From positions 2,914,001-2,978,000 of the forward strand of contig JAUCEF010000004.1 in the NCBI GenBank assembly GCA_033558025.1: 64,000 nt of DNA. Reading direction: 5' to 3'. Source of the DNA: Phytophthora sp. 'mugwort' (lineage: Eukaryota > Oomycota > Peronosporomycetes > Peronosporales > Peronosporaceae). Positions within the stretch are counted from its first letter, which is position 1. Each line of letters starts with the position of its first letter. The notes below the pieces were generated by a model. That model did no database searches, was not told where the DNA came from, and was given only the letters and a program-made list of their open reading frames with translations. Made by a program: the position numbers and the translations under genes. Below, in pieces: positions 44,093-55,651 of this stretch.

Positions 44093-47000
44093 CCTTTGCT
44101 CGTCTAGCTTAAATCTCGTTCTCTCTCCTAGCTCTCTCCCTGTCACTCCCTGTGCTCTGACTGCACGGACGCGCTGGATCTGGTACTGCTGCGCGGATCG
44201 ATGCTTCCCTGTCTGGACTAGCAGCTGCGGGGCCCGAGCGGAACGGACCGGGGCTACCAGGAGGCTCTGTTGTCTGTGTGTGTGTCGTGGCCAGCAAGAT
44301 GGCGAATGGTAGTGGCCCGGCGCTGGGCTGGTGCGCGCGTTGTTGGAGTATGCCACTCCAACTTGTTCCCTTCCAAAATTGGGTGGGATGCGTCGGGCCA
44401 AAATCGGTACTAACCAATTATCACAACAAGAAAGATGGGCAGGCACGCCAATTGGCTGGAGCCTCCCATACTCCAGTCAAGTCAGCGCCGCGTAGAAGAG
44501 GTACATACATGTTCTGTACACGGCGTCGGCAATACCGGTAGCAGTTAAGCCCATATTTTTGGGAAGACTGCATTCGCTGCGCGGCAATATCAAGGCGAAT
44601 ATTTTGCCGCAGTGCCCGTACGAGGCGACAAGGGCGCTGTGGTGTGTAACGGGCACCTTGTTGATCCGATAGTCACCCGCGCGGCTGCCATACTTCAGTG
44701 TGCTGATCTATGCTAGAGTAAATTTTGCAGCGCGGCGTTAAAAGCGAAATGTCATGGTAGGCCCAAAAAAGGGGAGCTAGAAACGCCCAAGCCGGCACTC
44801 ACGCTTGCTTGATGGCAACGCCTGTGCATGTCCTGGCGGCCGCGGCCGGCGAGCTGCAACTTGGCCTGGCCGAGCTAATGTAGTGCGCTTGCACTTTGGC
44901 CTGCAAGAGCAGGGCGCGCTCCGTCACACGGCGAGCCTCTTCTTCTATCTCCTCGCCAACTGCACTCGGCTCTCTGCCTTCTTCCGGCCTCCACGCACTT
45001 GGCTACTCGCCGCCGCTATGATTCGATCTGTTGCCCGCCGAGAGGAGGGAGTTGCTGTAGCTATCGGCGGCGGCGGCCCCGCTCGCTGCAGCTGGCCTCC
45101 ATGAAACCTTCTCGCTTCGGATCAAAATTCAAGGCTGTCGTTGCGGTGAGGCGGCCACCAGCCAGAGCCAGCCAACGGCTAGACCCGCCAACTTACGCTA
45201 CGCCACGTCGAGGCAAATTGCCCCTTCATCGCCATTATTGCCACCGTGCAGAGATGGCCGTGGGACCTTGACGACGAGCAACCAGCGCAGGCTCGCCCAG
45301 CTGCCGGACGCTCGTCTGTCGATATCTTCTTGCGCCGAGTTATGGCTGGCGTGCGATTGCCAAAACGGGCGTGGGTTCAGTGGCGCGATCTAAGGTGCTA
45401 AGGCGCCGAAGTCGCGCCGCCGAAGCTTAGAGCTACGTCCCGGTGGCCCTATTGGGTCGTCCGAGCGAGCTCTTCGCAGCCTACCCTGCAGCAACAGCAA
45501 TGCGCCGCATTGCAGTTACGCGAGCTGATGGCGCTGGCGTCGCCTGTGGCGCTGCCGCTGCCCTGAGTTGGAATATCAGACCGCGGTGGAAGAGTAAACA
45601 GGCCCCGCTCCACGCACGTTCCCGCGCACTTCCGACTGTAACGCAGCATTCGGCTCGCCTTGGCAATGCTCATGTACCGGTAGGGCATTGGCTTGGCTTC
45701 GCCGGGAGGCTTGCCGGCGACAGTGGAGGGACCACATGGGCGCGGACAGAGCCGCCCGCCTATCGCGCGTTTTTCCCCAGCTCTATTTTTGCCATAGACA
45801 GTCCCAATCGCAACATAAACGATCCCATTTGAACCAATTTCCTGTATCAAAGTCGAGATTTCGCTGCTTTATTCTGTAAATAAAAGGCCGTCGGAGCGGT
45901 GCTGCAATTTGCAGTGCGGCAGCTGCGGTTGACTTAGTGACGCCGTCAGGCGAAGCGAGATACGGTATGGCTGCCACGAACACAGCGCGGTGGCGTGCCT
46001 CGGCCCACAGCCGACAAATCACAAATCGGGTCGATCGATCTGATCGGGCCCTCGGCCCGATCATCAAGATGAATGCGGCGGCGCCAACTCGGCTCTCGTC
46101 CGCATTCGCCATTCCCGCTATTGTGAAGTGCAGAAAAACGAGCTGAGTTTGTTTATGCAACCGTTGTGGCCCACACGAACGTCCGGGGCCGCTAGTCTCA
46201 TAATGGCGCTTCAAGTGCAACGGTCCGAATGCAACTTTCATGCGCAGCGGACTGAGCACTGTCAATGACAAAGTCATGCCTCTGAGGACTGCTAAGGCTG
46301 TATATTAAAAAGGACTCCGCAGTGAATATAAACTTAGTTCTTAAGGCCTCCTCTTTCGAAAGAGGCGGTTCCTCTTTAAGGAGGGCAGGGTCGCGTTGGG
46401 TGAAAATTGCAGGGACAGTTGCTGCTGGCCACATCGATTTCGCCAGTAGAGCATCAACAGCTACATGTACAGGCGGAATCAGAAATCTGGCCACCGTGAC
46501 CGTTACACTGTAACTTACAGTGTGGCCATGGCCCACGACTGCTGTTTGCTATTTGCTGCTCGGTGTCGTTTAGGCCCAGCAGCGTGAAGCCATTGTGGCC
46601 TGACAACGACCATGCTTCATAGTCAAAAATGGAAAAAGAACTCGAAAAGCATCTCAGACCGACGATTGTGTCTATGTACCATTTAGGGCGATTTCATGGT
46701 ACAGTACGTATTATCAAAAAGAGCTATTGTGAAAACCGACCAATATGTCCAGCTCGGTTAGGCCATTTTGGATGGGTTGAAAACATACTAAAACAGGGTA
46801 GGAGAAAAATTAAATCTGAGTTCTGGATGTAAAACGTCCATTGTGCAAATCCAAAGCATAGGACCCAGAAGCTTTTATAGCTCCGCTATTAAAATAACCT
46901 TGCGCGGATCGGGTCTCGAACGAGCAAATAGTTCAGATACTGCGCCCCAAATAAAGACATTTCCATTTCTAACAGACTTTTGAGAGATGCATACGTATTC

Positions 47001-48621
47001 ATTTTAAGCTTTTTCAATCGTAATACGTATAGTTATCCCTCGTTTAACGATAATAGCGACATCGACAACGTTTATATAGCGATAACCTCAAATGTCCAGT
47101 GTTAATGGGCATTCGAAACGATTTGACGCTAAATCGACGGCAACATGTGATATATAAACAGGGTTCGGATACAACAAATCGGACTGACGTTCTGCTTATA
47201 TCTGATAAAAAAGGGCTACGTCGTATATATAGAGAGCCTAAATCGGGTATAAAGCGGTCGATTTGCAAAAAAAAATAGGACATATCATGTGCCGTTCACA
47301 ATAACAGTCAGACTCTTGCTTAAGAATCTTTTCCTTAAGTCTAATCGGGCACCCAGTCTGCTACAGTAGCAAGCTACTCCTCGAATACCGTACCTGAAAT
47401 CAATGCAGGCCTGGCTCAATTAATCCGAGATGAGATTCATCATTCATCATGAATATCCAAGAACTGTAGGACTTGCCGTTCCCGAACTTGCATCCTGACG
47501 AGCTTGGTCTGCTGCCTGGTTCGGCGCACGGAGCTTTGCGACTTGCTGCTTGACGAGGTGAAGGAGTTGCCACCAGACGCGACACTGTGCTCGGCATGTT
47601 AGAGCGTGACGGCCCAGAACTTGATGAGATGGATCCCTGACGATCCGGGCATGAGCGGGGTGGGCCATGGAGCATGCGGACAGTGCTGTGCACGTTGTGG
47701 CATATATGCCGTAATGCTGAGCTGTTTAAGGTCAGCTATGAAATAAAACCTTTGACTACGCAGCGGTAAAGCGGTAATACTGGGGCTGTCGTCCTCAAGC
47801 GCGCTGTTCCGGGACAGAAATGTCTTCTTCTCGACTTCGAAGATGTTAGAAAAGTTCCCCAAATGGTGCATCTTTCGCAGGTCGGTGAACTAGATGCGAT
47901 CTCTGGCTAAGATGGCTCGATGGATGATGCCCCACGCAATTTGCATCTTCCGCGGCCACTGGAAAAACCGCGGCCATGCCCTATACAGTATTCATTGAAT
48001 ACTATTCAAGTCTGCTGAACAAACAGGCAGCTGTGCTCGTGATGCATGCACATGGCTATTCCTAATAGTAAGCGTTGCCTCTCTTGCAGCCTTCTTTAAT
48101 GACAACATGGTCCCTGCTGGGCGGCGTCATGATGCGTGTACTGCGTGGGTGCGGTGAATGCAGCAAACTGTCTGAAATATTTACTGTCGTCGAGAACACG
48201 GGTTGCTACAGGCAATGAGGGGAACCGCCGTGCTGCGTTAGAGCTGGGTCGTCGCGCGCGAATAAGACCTGTTTGTGACTGCGGCAATCAGGAAACACCT
48301 CAAAAAGTGAAAAGTTCAATTGTCGGCTCCAAAAGATATCCTAACGTTGACGTTACTTTTTCCGTTTGCATAACGTTCGACATAAGAGTTTTGCCATGAT
48401 AATGAAGCCAGCAGGCAACTGGATGCTCAAAATTCATGGGCGCGGTGTCTTGTGACACCCGGTGGCAGCACTGCTGGTAAACAGGTGCAAATCCAGTAAC
48501 TCTCCAATACTGACTTCCAGTATGGTATCGTGAGACCCGACGTTGAAGAAGGAGGTGTCGCTGAAAGAATGCTATAAAGCATTTCCCGATTTAGAAGCGG
48601 CCGACAATCCGTCACCGTCTG
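44093..48621. other. 4.5-kb region without recognisable genes
   Basis: The left part (44.6-46.2 kb) is GC-rich with many chance frames; the right part (46.6-48.1 kb) is AT-richer. No frame shows a known domain. Around 47400-47870 minus-strand frames contain Ser/Pro/Gln-rich segments that could be a degraded retroelement Gag, but this is not supportable. No tRNA or rRNA gene was recognised. Confidence 0.4.
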
Positions 48622-50505
48622 ATGTCCCAGTTTAGCAGCAGCTGCAGCATGGAGCCGGGAAGCACGTCGTCCCGCCCCTCGCGGCCGCCTCGACGAGCGC
48701 AGCGCTTGCTACCCGCGTTGATGCCGGCGCCGCCCAGCTCTGAGTCGCCCGTCGCGGCGCCACATAAGTTCGAGCAGCTCCAGGCACAGCAGCCCACAGA
48801 CGGATACAGCAGCAAGCCTGCCGCGCCGCCCGGTAAGAAACCGTCCTCCGTCGGTCACATATTCTTCAATCGCCGACCGCTGGACTTGATCCGCCGCACC
48901 ACCAGCTCGCTGCTCGCCTCCGGCGGCAACTCAGCGCAGATCACGGGCGTCGTTGCGACGCCGCCGGCCACCGATGAGCACAAGTTCTGGCAGCCGCATC
49001 GCCCGCTCGGCGAGAAAAGCGGTCGGCGGAAGTTGCAGCAGCTACAGCACAGAAAGAGCAAGGACAGCCATAAGCAGCAGCACCCGCAGCGGAGACTGCG
49101 ACTCGGCAACGTTGATGATAACGAGACAGAGCGGAGGAAGAGCCACGAGCCTCACCCGGACAGGTTCGAGGCGCCTATTGAGATCCGGCGGACGCCGGCG
49201 CCATGTCCGCCGACTGGCAAACAATTTTTGCTAGATAAAGATAAAGCAAGGGAGCTCACAGCATTGGAGCGTTTGGAGATCCTGCAGTACGATGAGATTC
49301 GCTTCGTGTCCACCCTGGCTGTTAAGCGTAGTCGTCGCAATGGTAAGATCCACAGTATCATGCCTGTTCACGGAGATGAGTCTGGTGTAACGCATGTCGA
49401 GGAACCGGACGACTTACCTACGGAGTTATGCAACGACGGCTATGACGATGAGCACGGAGACTACTTAGTACTGATGGGAGACCACTTGGTCTTTCGATAT
49501 GAGGTGCTGAACGCGCTAGGTCATGGATCATTTGGTCAGGTTGTCTGCTGTCTGGACCACCGCACTCGCAAACAGGTTGCCGTCAAGATTATTCGCAACC
49601 GGAAAAAGTATCGTGACCAAGCACTCGTGGAGGTACAGCTCTTGGCACAGCTCCAACGTGCAGCAGCAGCTTGTGATGACTACCCGCATGTTGTACGGAT
49701 GGAGGAATACTTCCAGTTCCGCGACCACGTGTGCATTGCCTTCGAGGTGCTCGGGACAAACTTGTACGACTTCCTCAAGCTACGGTTCTTCCACGGTCTG
49801 CCCATGAGCAGCGTGCGCACAATTGGCATGCAGCTAGCACAGTGCTTGGCATTTCTCAATCAACAACAGATTGTTCACTGTGACCTGAAGCCGGAAAACA
49901 TACTGCTTAATGAGTCAGCTCTCGTGGGAGACGTGCTTAACATTGGCATTGTGGAGAATGTGACACTTATTGACTTTGGCAGTAGTTGTCTGGAAGGAGC
50001 TCCCATGTTCACTTATATCCAAAGCCGATTTTACCGCAGCCCAGAAGTCTTGCTTGGCCACACATACTCGGGTGCTATCGACATGTGGAGTTTTGGCTGT
50101 ATCCTTGTCGAACTGTACACGGGTCACCCAATTTTTGCGGGTGAGAACGAACACGAGCAACTTGCCTGCATTATGGAGGTGCTGGACGTGCCACCCGTGG
50201 AAATGGTGCGCAAAAGCAAGCGACGTCTCAATTTCTTCAGTGAAGTGGCCAACCCAGCGAATAGTCAAGCAATGGACTACGTCCCGAAGCCGTTTATGAA
50301 CTCGCGTGGCCGTCGACGTACCCCTGGATCACGAAGTCTCATCAGCGCTGTGAAGTCCGATGACCCAGATTTTTTGGCATTTTTGGCGAAGTGTTTTGTC
50401 TGGGACCCAAATCAACGCCTCACTCCCGAGCAAGCTCTTCAGGAACCTTGGATACTTCATTGTCAACAACCTCACGTCGCCAATCCTGTAGAATATGAGC
50501 TCTAA
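48622..50505 (+). CDS. DYRK-family dual-specificity protein kinase
   Basis: This intronless gene encodes 627 residues. The N-terminal ~205 residues are low-complexity (Pro/Ser/Gln/Arg). A DYRK-homology box follows (LTALERLEILQYDEIRFVST, ~213-232), which classes it with DYRKs that autophosphorylate on tyrosine while folding. The kinase domain is at ~294-614: glycine loop LGHGSFGQVV, VAVKI (ATP-binding Lys), catalytic loop HCDLKPENILL, LIDFGSSC (metal-binding DFG) and activation loop YIQSRFYRSPEV with the YxY-like tyrosine. The CMGC arginine and a CMGC insert (MVRKSKRRLNFF) are present. All catalytic residues are intact. Members control cell cycle, polarity and stress signalling; the specific role here is unknown. 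Confidence 0.92.
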   Translation: MSQFSSSCSMEPGSTSSRPSRPPRRAQRLLPALMPAPPSSESPVAAPHKFEQLQAQQPTDGYSSKPAAPPGKKPSSVGHIFFNRRPLDLIRRTTSSLLASGGNSAQITGVVATPPATDEHKFWQPHRPLGEKSGRRKLQQLQHRKSKDSHKQQHPQRRLRLGNVDDNETERRKSHEPHPDRFEAPIEIRRTPAPCPPTGKQFLLDKDKARELTALERLEILQYDEIRFVSTLAVKRSRRNGKIHSIMPVHGDESGVTHVEEPDDLPTELCNDGYDDEHGDYLVLMGDHLVFRYEVLNALGHGSFGQVVCCLDHRTRKQVAVKIIRNRKKYRDQALVEVQLLAQLQRAAAACDDYPHVVRMEEYFQFRDHVCIAFEVLGTNLYDFLKLRFFHGLPMSSVRTIGMQLAQCLAFLNQQQIVHCDLKPENILLNESALVGDVLNIGIVENVTLIDFGSSCLEGAPMFTYIQSRFYRSPEVLLGHTYSGAIDMWSFGCILVELYTGHPIFAGENEHEQLACIMEVLDVPPVEMVRKSKRRLNFFSEVANPANSQAMDYVPKPFMNSRGRRRTPGSRSLISAVKSDDPDFLAFLAKCFVWDPNQRLTPEQALQEPWILHCQQPHVANPVEYEL

Positions 50506-50566
50506 GTAAGTAGGAGTAAACCGAACACGAATGCTTCGGCGAATTATCTAGCACTTTATAGTGTCT

Positions 50567-51877
50567 TTAAGCGACAGGAATCGGAACTCCCGGAGGTGCT
50601 GTCAATCCTGCAGTAGCAGCCGCTTGGTCCGCGACAGGAGCAGTGTATTCGTCAACACTCCACTTGTGCACAGTCTTATCCCAGGAGCCCGTAGCGAGTA
50701 CTGCATTAACCTTCTTGTCGTCGGAGGAAGGCGACGCAGCCACCAACTGAAACCAGTCCAGCGCGCGCACGTAGTCATGATGCAGCGATGCTTGTTCCAC
50801 ACCGACCAGCAGTTCACGGACGCCAGTGCCTGCACTTCTGTCGGATGAAAAACTGTCAGTCGCCACAAAGGCCTTGCCGTCGTCGCCTCCAGTCGCCAGC
50901 AAGTCATCGTGGTACGGTGAGTACTTGACCACATGCACTGCAGCCCTGTGCGTCTCGCGCCGCGCTAGCGGTGTGTGCGGCGAGCGTACGTCAAAAGTAC
51001 ACACTACACCATCCTCCAGTCCGACAGAGAACACAGTCGACTGCTTTGGGTGCCAATCCACCGACAGCGCCGGTAGCCGCGTCGACACTGTCAGCGCCGC
51101 GCTTTGAGGACGTCGAGCATCCCACACTTGCACCGTCGCGTCCTGTGATGCCGAGCACAGCAGATGTGCGTGCGTCGGGTTCATCGCCACGCCCCAAATC
51201 AAGTCCGTGTGGCCTGCAGACAACAAGTCGATATCACATCAGCAATGTGTACCATATCTCAAGACTCTATTGTATCTGGCGCACCTTCAAAAGTAGCGAC
51301 CGTCTTGACATTGGCTCCGATATCCCAGAGTTTCACTCTACCGCATAGCAAACAAGTCAGTATCGTCCTGCACTGCGTTAATCTCACAGCTCAAGAGTAC
51401 GCACGTGAGGTCCCAACTACATGAGGCCAGCTGGGTCTTCTCGACCGCCGAGCCGCTGATGCCCGTAACAACGTCATCATGTCCCCATCCCGTCACCACG
51501 ACGTCCTCCTCGCCCGTCGTCGAGGCGCCGAGGGGCACGAAGGCGAAGGCCACGTCTGTCGACAACTTGGCCAGGCGCACGTCGCCGTCGTCGCAGCCCA
51601 GCGCCAGTACGTCTCCGTCCACACCGCCCCAGGCCAGCGACGCTACGCCCGCCTCCAGCTGCAGCTCGCACAGCCGCTCGCTGGTGGCCGCATCCAGCAG
51701 CGCTACGCCGCCACTCCAGACGTTGCCCTCGAGCTGCGACTGCGCCACGGCCAGCAACGGCAGCTCCGGTTCCTCCGCGTTCTCATCTTCGTCCGAGAGC
51801 AACACGTTGGGCAGCGAGCAGGCGGCCACGGCGTCCACTTGCGCCGTCGACGAGAAGGCAAGGTGCTGTGGTGCCAT
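50567..51877 (-). CDS. WD40 protein, WDR77/MEP50-like
   Basis: Three exons (51877-51405, 51337-51285, 51213-50567) join in phase to 390 residues forming a beta-propeller. It resembles methylosome protein 50 (WDR77), the partner that presents substrates to arginine methyltransferase PRMT5: an early GNVWSGGVALLD and LEAGVASLAWGG stretch, SCSWDLTVKLWDIG, HTDLIWGVAMNPTHAHLLCS with VQVWD, LSVDWHPKQSTVFSVGLEDG, and YVRALDW with VLATGSWDKTVHKW near the end. The WH-P-Q and RDW-like segments match WDR77 better than other WD40 proteins. Splice sites are GT-AG. It is divergent from the gene at 52187. The WD40 assignment is certain; the WDR77 identity is likely but not proven. Confidence 0.7.
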
Positions 51878-52186
51878 ATTCGCTGGCTCGGGAAATGATT
51901 GGCTCTTTTTACGAAAATCAATGTTGTGGTGTAACGTACACCACGTTGAAGTGAAATACAACTTGTTGGCTGGACCCGTTAGACTAGAGCTTTTCTTCTC
52001 CCTTCTCGCCTCGTGTCTCTTACGGGCTTGGTAGGTGTAAACGCGACAGTTAGAGGCTTGTCCTCCCATTTGTCCTCGTCCCAAGGTCTCGGCAAGTTTT
52101 TCTCGTTCCTTGTCAATGGCACTTTGCAACTCGCAGCGTACGAGCCAAACGAACCAGTGCGAAAAACTTCGAGATTGAACTTCAAC
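51878..52186. promoter_or_regulatory. Bidirectional promoter region
   Basis: These 309 bases lie between the start codons of the WDR77-like gene (minus) and the helical membrane-anchored protein (plus), so they hold both promoters and leaders. No clear core elements were identified. Confidence 0.4.
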
Positions 52187-52990
52187 ATGGTGCGAATGCC
52201 AGCCAGTGCGACCAAGACCTATAAGCAGAAGGAACACGGCGCCAAGGAGGCAGCGTCCGAGGCGGTGGACGAGATGTTGTCCGAGGCGGAGCAGATGCGT
52301 CGCCGCAACGACATGGGCGACCGCAGTCGACGCACGCTGGATCAGCTCCAGGACGACGCTCGGAACCTCGGAGAGTACGCGCGAGGCAAGATGGAGCATA
52401 TGAACGAGGTGATGCGCGAGGCAGCGGCCTCGGCGCGCGAGTCCACTGGATTGCCGAGCTCCTCCCCTGTGCCGACCGACGCTATTAGTGACACCGTCAT
52501 GGATTCGCTCAAGACGGCGAGCGAGAAACTCAGCGCCGAGATCACCGATCTCGGGGAGCGTGTTGAGAGTGTCAAAGCTCGCGTTGCCCAGACGATGCAA
52601 GCTGCTGGTGGGAAAGCTAAGGACACATGGCATCAGAGTTCCGAGGCTGCGAAGAACGTGGGTGAACGCGAGTACTGCCTGCCACTGCCCACGGATCGCG
52701 TTTGTGCTCGGCACGTAGCTTTTTTCGGCATCCCGTTATTGGCTATCTTCTTGGTCATGATGCTCCGCCGTCGTTACCCGAAGAAGTGGAAGGCTGGCGT
52801 GGAGAAAATGAAGCAGCCGCGTATGATGCTGTCGCGTGAGATGCCGTCGAGCGAGAAGCTAAAGTCGCAATTTGAGGGTACTGCCGACAATGTTGAGGAA
52901 AAGATCGAGTATGGCAAGCAGCGCGGCGGTGCCAAGGTGGACGAGGTCCGCAGCAAGTACGGGCAGCCGGAGAACAAGAAAGATCAGTAA
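52187..52990 (+). CDS. Helical protein with one membrane segment
   Basis: From the ATG at 52187 (MVRMPASATKTYKQKEHGAK) the gene has 267 residues without introns. Residues ~10-160 are long amphipathic helices rich in Ala, Glu and Lys, with repeats such as DTVMDSLKTASEKLSAEITDL and ERVESVKARVAQTMQAAGGK, recalling apolipoprotein or LEA-like 11-mer repeats. A single hydrophobic segment FFGIPLLAIFLVMMLRR lies near residues 181-197, followed by a basic stretch and another charged helix. The upstream frame is open but less protein-like, so the 52187 start is chosen. It probably sits on a membrane or lipid droplet with both ends cytosolic. No known family was recognised. Confidence 0.6.
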   Translation: MVRMPASATKTYKQKEHGAKEAASEAVDEMLSEAEQMRRRNDMGDRSRRTLDQLQDDARNLGEYARGKMEHMNEVMREAAASARESTGLPSSSPVPTDAISDTVMDSLKTASEKLSAEITDLGERVESVKARVAQTMQAAGGKAKDTWHQSSEAAKNVGEREYCLPLPTDRVCARHVAFFGIPLLAIFLVMMLRRRYPKKWKAGVEKMKQPRMMLSREMPSSEKLKSQFEGTADNVEEKIEYGKQRGGAKVDEVRSKYGQPENKKDQ

Positions 52991-53174
52991 GTTTACTGTG
53001 ATTGTGGACGTCGAGGGTCATCAGCAACACTGAGCACTGCCTTAAAGTAGCCACTATCGACCGAACAGCACAACTTGATAATCGTATGCATTTTTCGCTT
53101 TGCTAAAAACAAATTGAAAGAAAAAAAATCAAATGAAGAAGAATCAGATTTGCGTTGCGTTAGTGATTGAATAC

Positions 53175-54062
53175 TTATGCAACTTTCTGCCGCTTAGCAA
53201 CGTCTGTGCCGGCAGCATTATTCTCACGCTTGATGGCGCCCAGCTCATCTGCTCCTGTTGTTCCTGCTGCTATCGCAGCATTGTTGTTCTCGAGCTTCTC
53301 AGCAATCTCCGGCGCGTGCTTCTTCATAAGTTGGATCAAAATAGAGTCCACGCGCGCCGAGTTCTCACGCTGTTTTTCCATCTTCTCGTATTTCTGCTTG
53401 AGTTTCAGCTGTAGTTCTACTCTCATTGCAACACGAAATAGGTTCAATACTTCACCATGCCATCAAACAGTCAAATAACGACCGACTCACGCTCGGAGGG
53501 AATGACGGGTTCCTTCTTGTCCTTGGAGCTAAAGTCCCATGCGTAACCCTCCGTGGGGCTGAAGCGGACGCCCGCCGCCAACCCGTGGAAGGCCTTGTTA
53601 ACCCGGTAGCTGCATTTTTTCTGTAGTCATGCACACAGCACCGATCAGTTGACTAATGCTATATTAGCTATACCTTTAAATGCTTGAGGTCCGTACGAGG
53701 CGAGACGTGAGCATGGCGTGGATGTTTGGCGCCTGGTAAACGGTACCGTCCAGCACATAGTAGATGGCTAGTGGCTCTACCTGCGTGCGGCCACTGCGGC
53801 GCTGCTTGCGGATGATGAAGAGCTGCTGCGGCAGCTGCTTGGCCGCGTTGGGCAGCAGCTCGTACTCGACGCCGCGCAGGTTCTTGAGCTGGTCGAGCCC
53901 GAGCCGCTGCATCTTGAGGCGCTCGTTGTTGCACGAGCGGTCGTAGAATGGGGACAGAGCGAAGTAGTGCAGCACGGTTTGAGCGGTCAACGGGAACGAC
54001 TGCAGCCACACTGTGTCGCGGAACGACGCATTGTAGTCGTCCACGTGCGCCGCCACCTCCAT
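53175..54062 (-). CDS. MED6: Mediator complex subunit 6
   Basis: Three exons (54062-53697, 53620-53491, 53419-53175) join in phase to 246 residues, the same size as human MED6. The conserved N-terminal core is clear: VLHYFALSPFYDRSCNNERL, KMQRLGLDQL, GVEYELL, LFIIRKQRR and IYYVLDGTVYQAPNIHAML. Exon 2 gives FSPTEGYAWDF, matching the YHP-KGYWWHF region, and the tail is charged and coiled-coil-like, ending in a basic KRQKV. MED6 is a head-module subunit of Mediator, which links transcription factors to RNA polymerase II in the nucleus. It is head-to-head with the p31comet-like gene, with start codons only 62 bp apart. Confidence 0.93.
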
Positions 54063-54123
54063 CCTTAGGGCACACTTTCAATATTGCGGTCTTTTAACGT
54101 TGCACGAAATATGAAGTTGCGCA
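54063..54123. promoter_or_regulatory. 61-bp bidirectional promoter MED6/p31comet-like
   Basis: Only 61 bases separate the two divergent start codons. Both transcripts must start within it or in the coding starts, so leaders are very short. It contains an AT-rich core (ttcaatattg, aaatatgaag). Confidence 0.45.
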
Positions 54124-55404
54124 ATGCTTACGTTGCCCGATATTTTGTTTCGCAACTTTAAATCGAACGTGCAAGCAAGGATGGACCCGCTGCGCGTGAC
54201 GTATCGGACGGCGCTGGATAGCGGGCTGCGCGTCTGTATGACGACCAAGCTGATCAAATACTTGCTCTACATGCGCGGCCAGATCCCTTGGTGCGACTTA
54301 GCTAGAAAGCAGAACGGTATTGCAACATATGCGAATTAAAAGTAGTGTGTCAATGTGCTGCAGCCTTTACGATGAGCTGTTACAGTTTGTGGAGTGTTAT
54401 GAGCTGCGGCAACAGGAACGAGTAGAAGCAGCGACGCAGAGAAGGTGATAAACTGTTGGAGACATTGAAATATAGAGATTGGGACTCAGTATGCGTTGCT
54501 GCCAGGCTGCCAGCGGGTGGAGGTATTAAGAAGGCTCTCAAGTGTGTGGGGGCGGCCGAGTTGCTTTTTGGCGTGCAATTGGACGCAATATTCTCGTTAA
54601 GAGTGAAGAGAGGTAGGTGGGTAATATTGTGATAATGCGGCGAAAAGATAGTTACTGACGAAGCTGTAGTGGCGTTGGTGTTCGGATCGTCGCTGATGAG
54701 TCCGCGAGACGCTATCGTTGTGGATTTCGAGGAGGCTGAGACCCAGGTGGAAGATGTTGCTGGACTAGCAGTGTCTTCTGTCGCAGCTTCGCCAGAGGCA
54801 GACCTGGAGGATATGTCACTTGACGACTCGTTATCGCCAACTCCACCGTCACCACCTACGACGAGAGAAAAGTTGATGCGTCTGTGCACGCAGAAACTCA
54901 TGCGTGCGGTGTTCACTCATGCGATGGATCACTTTTCAAGGTGGAGTTGTTTCGCTGTGCTGGGTGTTTGGTTGACAAGCAAAAAGTAGTTTAATCGGTA
55001 TGTTTTGTTGTCCTAGAGCGTTCTCAGCAACAAAGTTGCATGTTGCAGTACTAGCAGAGCGTCAGTCTACGCGTATCCCGGGATTTATTCCGAAGCAGCA
55101 GTTCAAGCTTCGTCTTCCAAAGGATAAGCACGGAGTACGGACGCACTACATCATGATATCGAGTAATGTTGACAGTAAGAAGCATTCGCAGCAAGAGGAC
55201 TCGCAACAGTCAGCCTCGATGCAAACATTAAACGGTAGTACAAGCAGCATGGACAACGAATCATCCCAAACAAGCTGTAATGTGGACAATGTAGTGCAAG
55301 CATCAGCGACAGCGTCAACCAGCGATTCGGATTTAATGTGGTATGTGCTGGAAAAGCCCATTCCCGGCTTTTCAGAAGTCATTACCATGTTTGACGGGCA
55401 ATAA
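54124..55404 (+). CDS. MAD2L1-binding protein (p31comet)-like
   Basis: Pieces in order match p31comet, the spindle-checkpoint silencer that binds closed MAD2 and hands it to the ATPase TRIP13. They are an N-terminal helix LIKYLLYMRGQIPWCDLA (~54248-54300), LYDELLQFVECYELR (~54368-54412), KLLETLKYRDWDSV (~54448-54490), FSLRVKR (~54595), VALVFGSSLMSPRDAIVVDF (~54670-54728), an acidic low-complexity insert, and the C-terminal strand region FIPKQQFKLRLPK (~55085) and MWYVLEKPIPGFSEVITMF (~55339-55394). Introns near 54313-54366, 54616-54668 and 54942-55011 have GT-AG ends, but the phases around 54313/54366 and 54445 do not join cleanly, so there is a missed small intron or a frameshift. Family call moderate. 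Confidence 0.55.
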
Positions 55405-55651
55405 GTACCGTTGGCATTGCATACCGTGTCAAGATGAAGATCAGAAACGAGTCGAAGGCTGAGATTCAGTCCTGATAAGTGACTTGAAGACGAGCAAGCA
55501 TCCAAAAATATTCCCAAGGTCGTGTTGATGGATTGGATTCTTCCTCTAAGTGCACATTGCAGCTGATGAGGACGAAGTGAAGTTATGTAGACGGCGATAG
55601 CATGAAGGGCCAGCGCAGTTCCGATTTTGCGGGGTCCAGGAGTTGCAAGAA

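Noticed and set aside
43640..44446. Longer version of the 150-residue gene starting near 44446
   Set aside because: The upstream part is low-complexity and GC-rich; the ATG at 44092 fits the change in composition better.
51338..52714. A single 458-codon minus-strand protein upstream of WDR77
   Set aside because: Only the part from the ATG at 51877 matches WDR77; the rest is antisense to the 52187-52990 gene.
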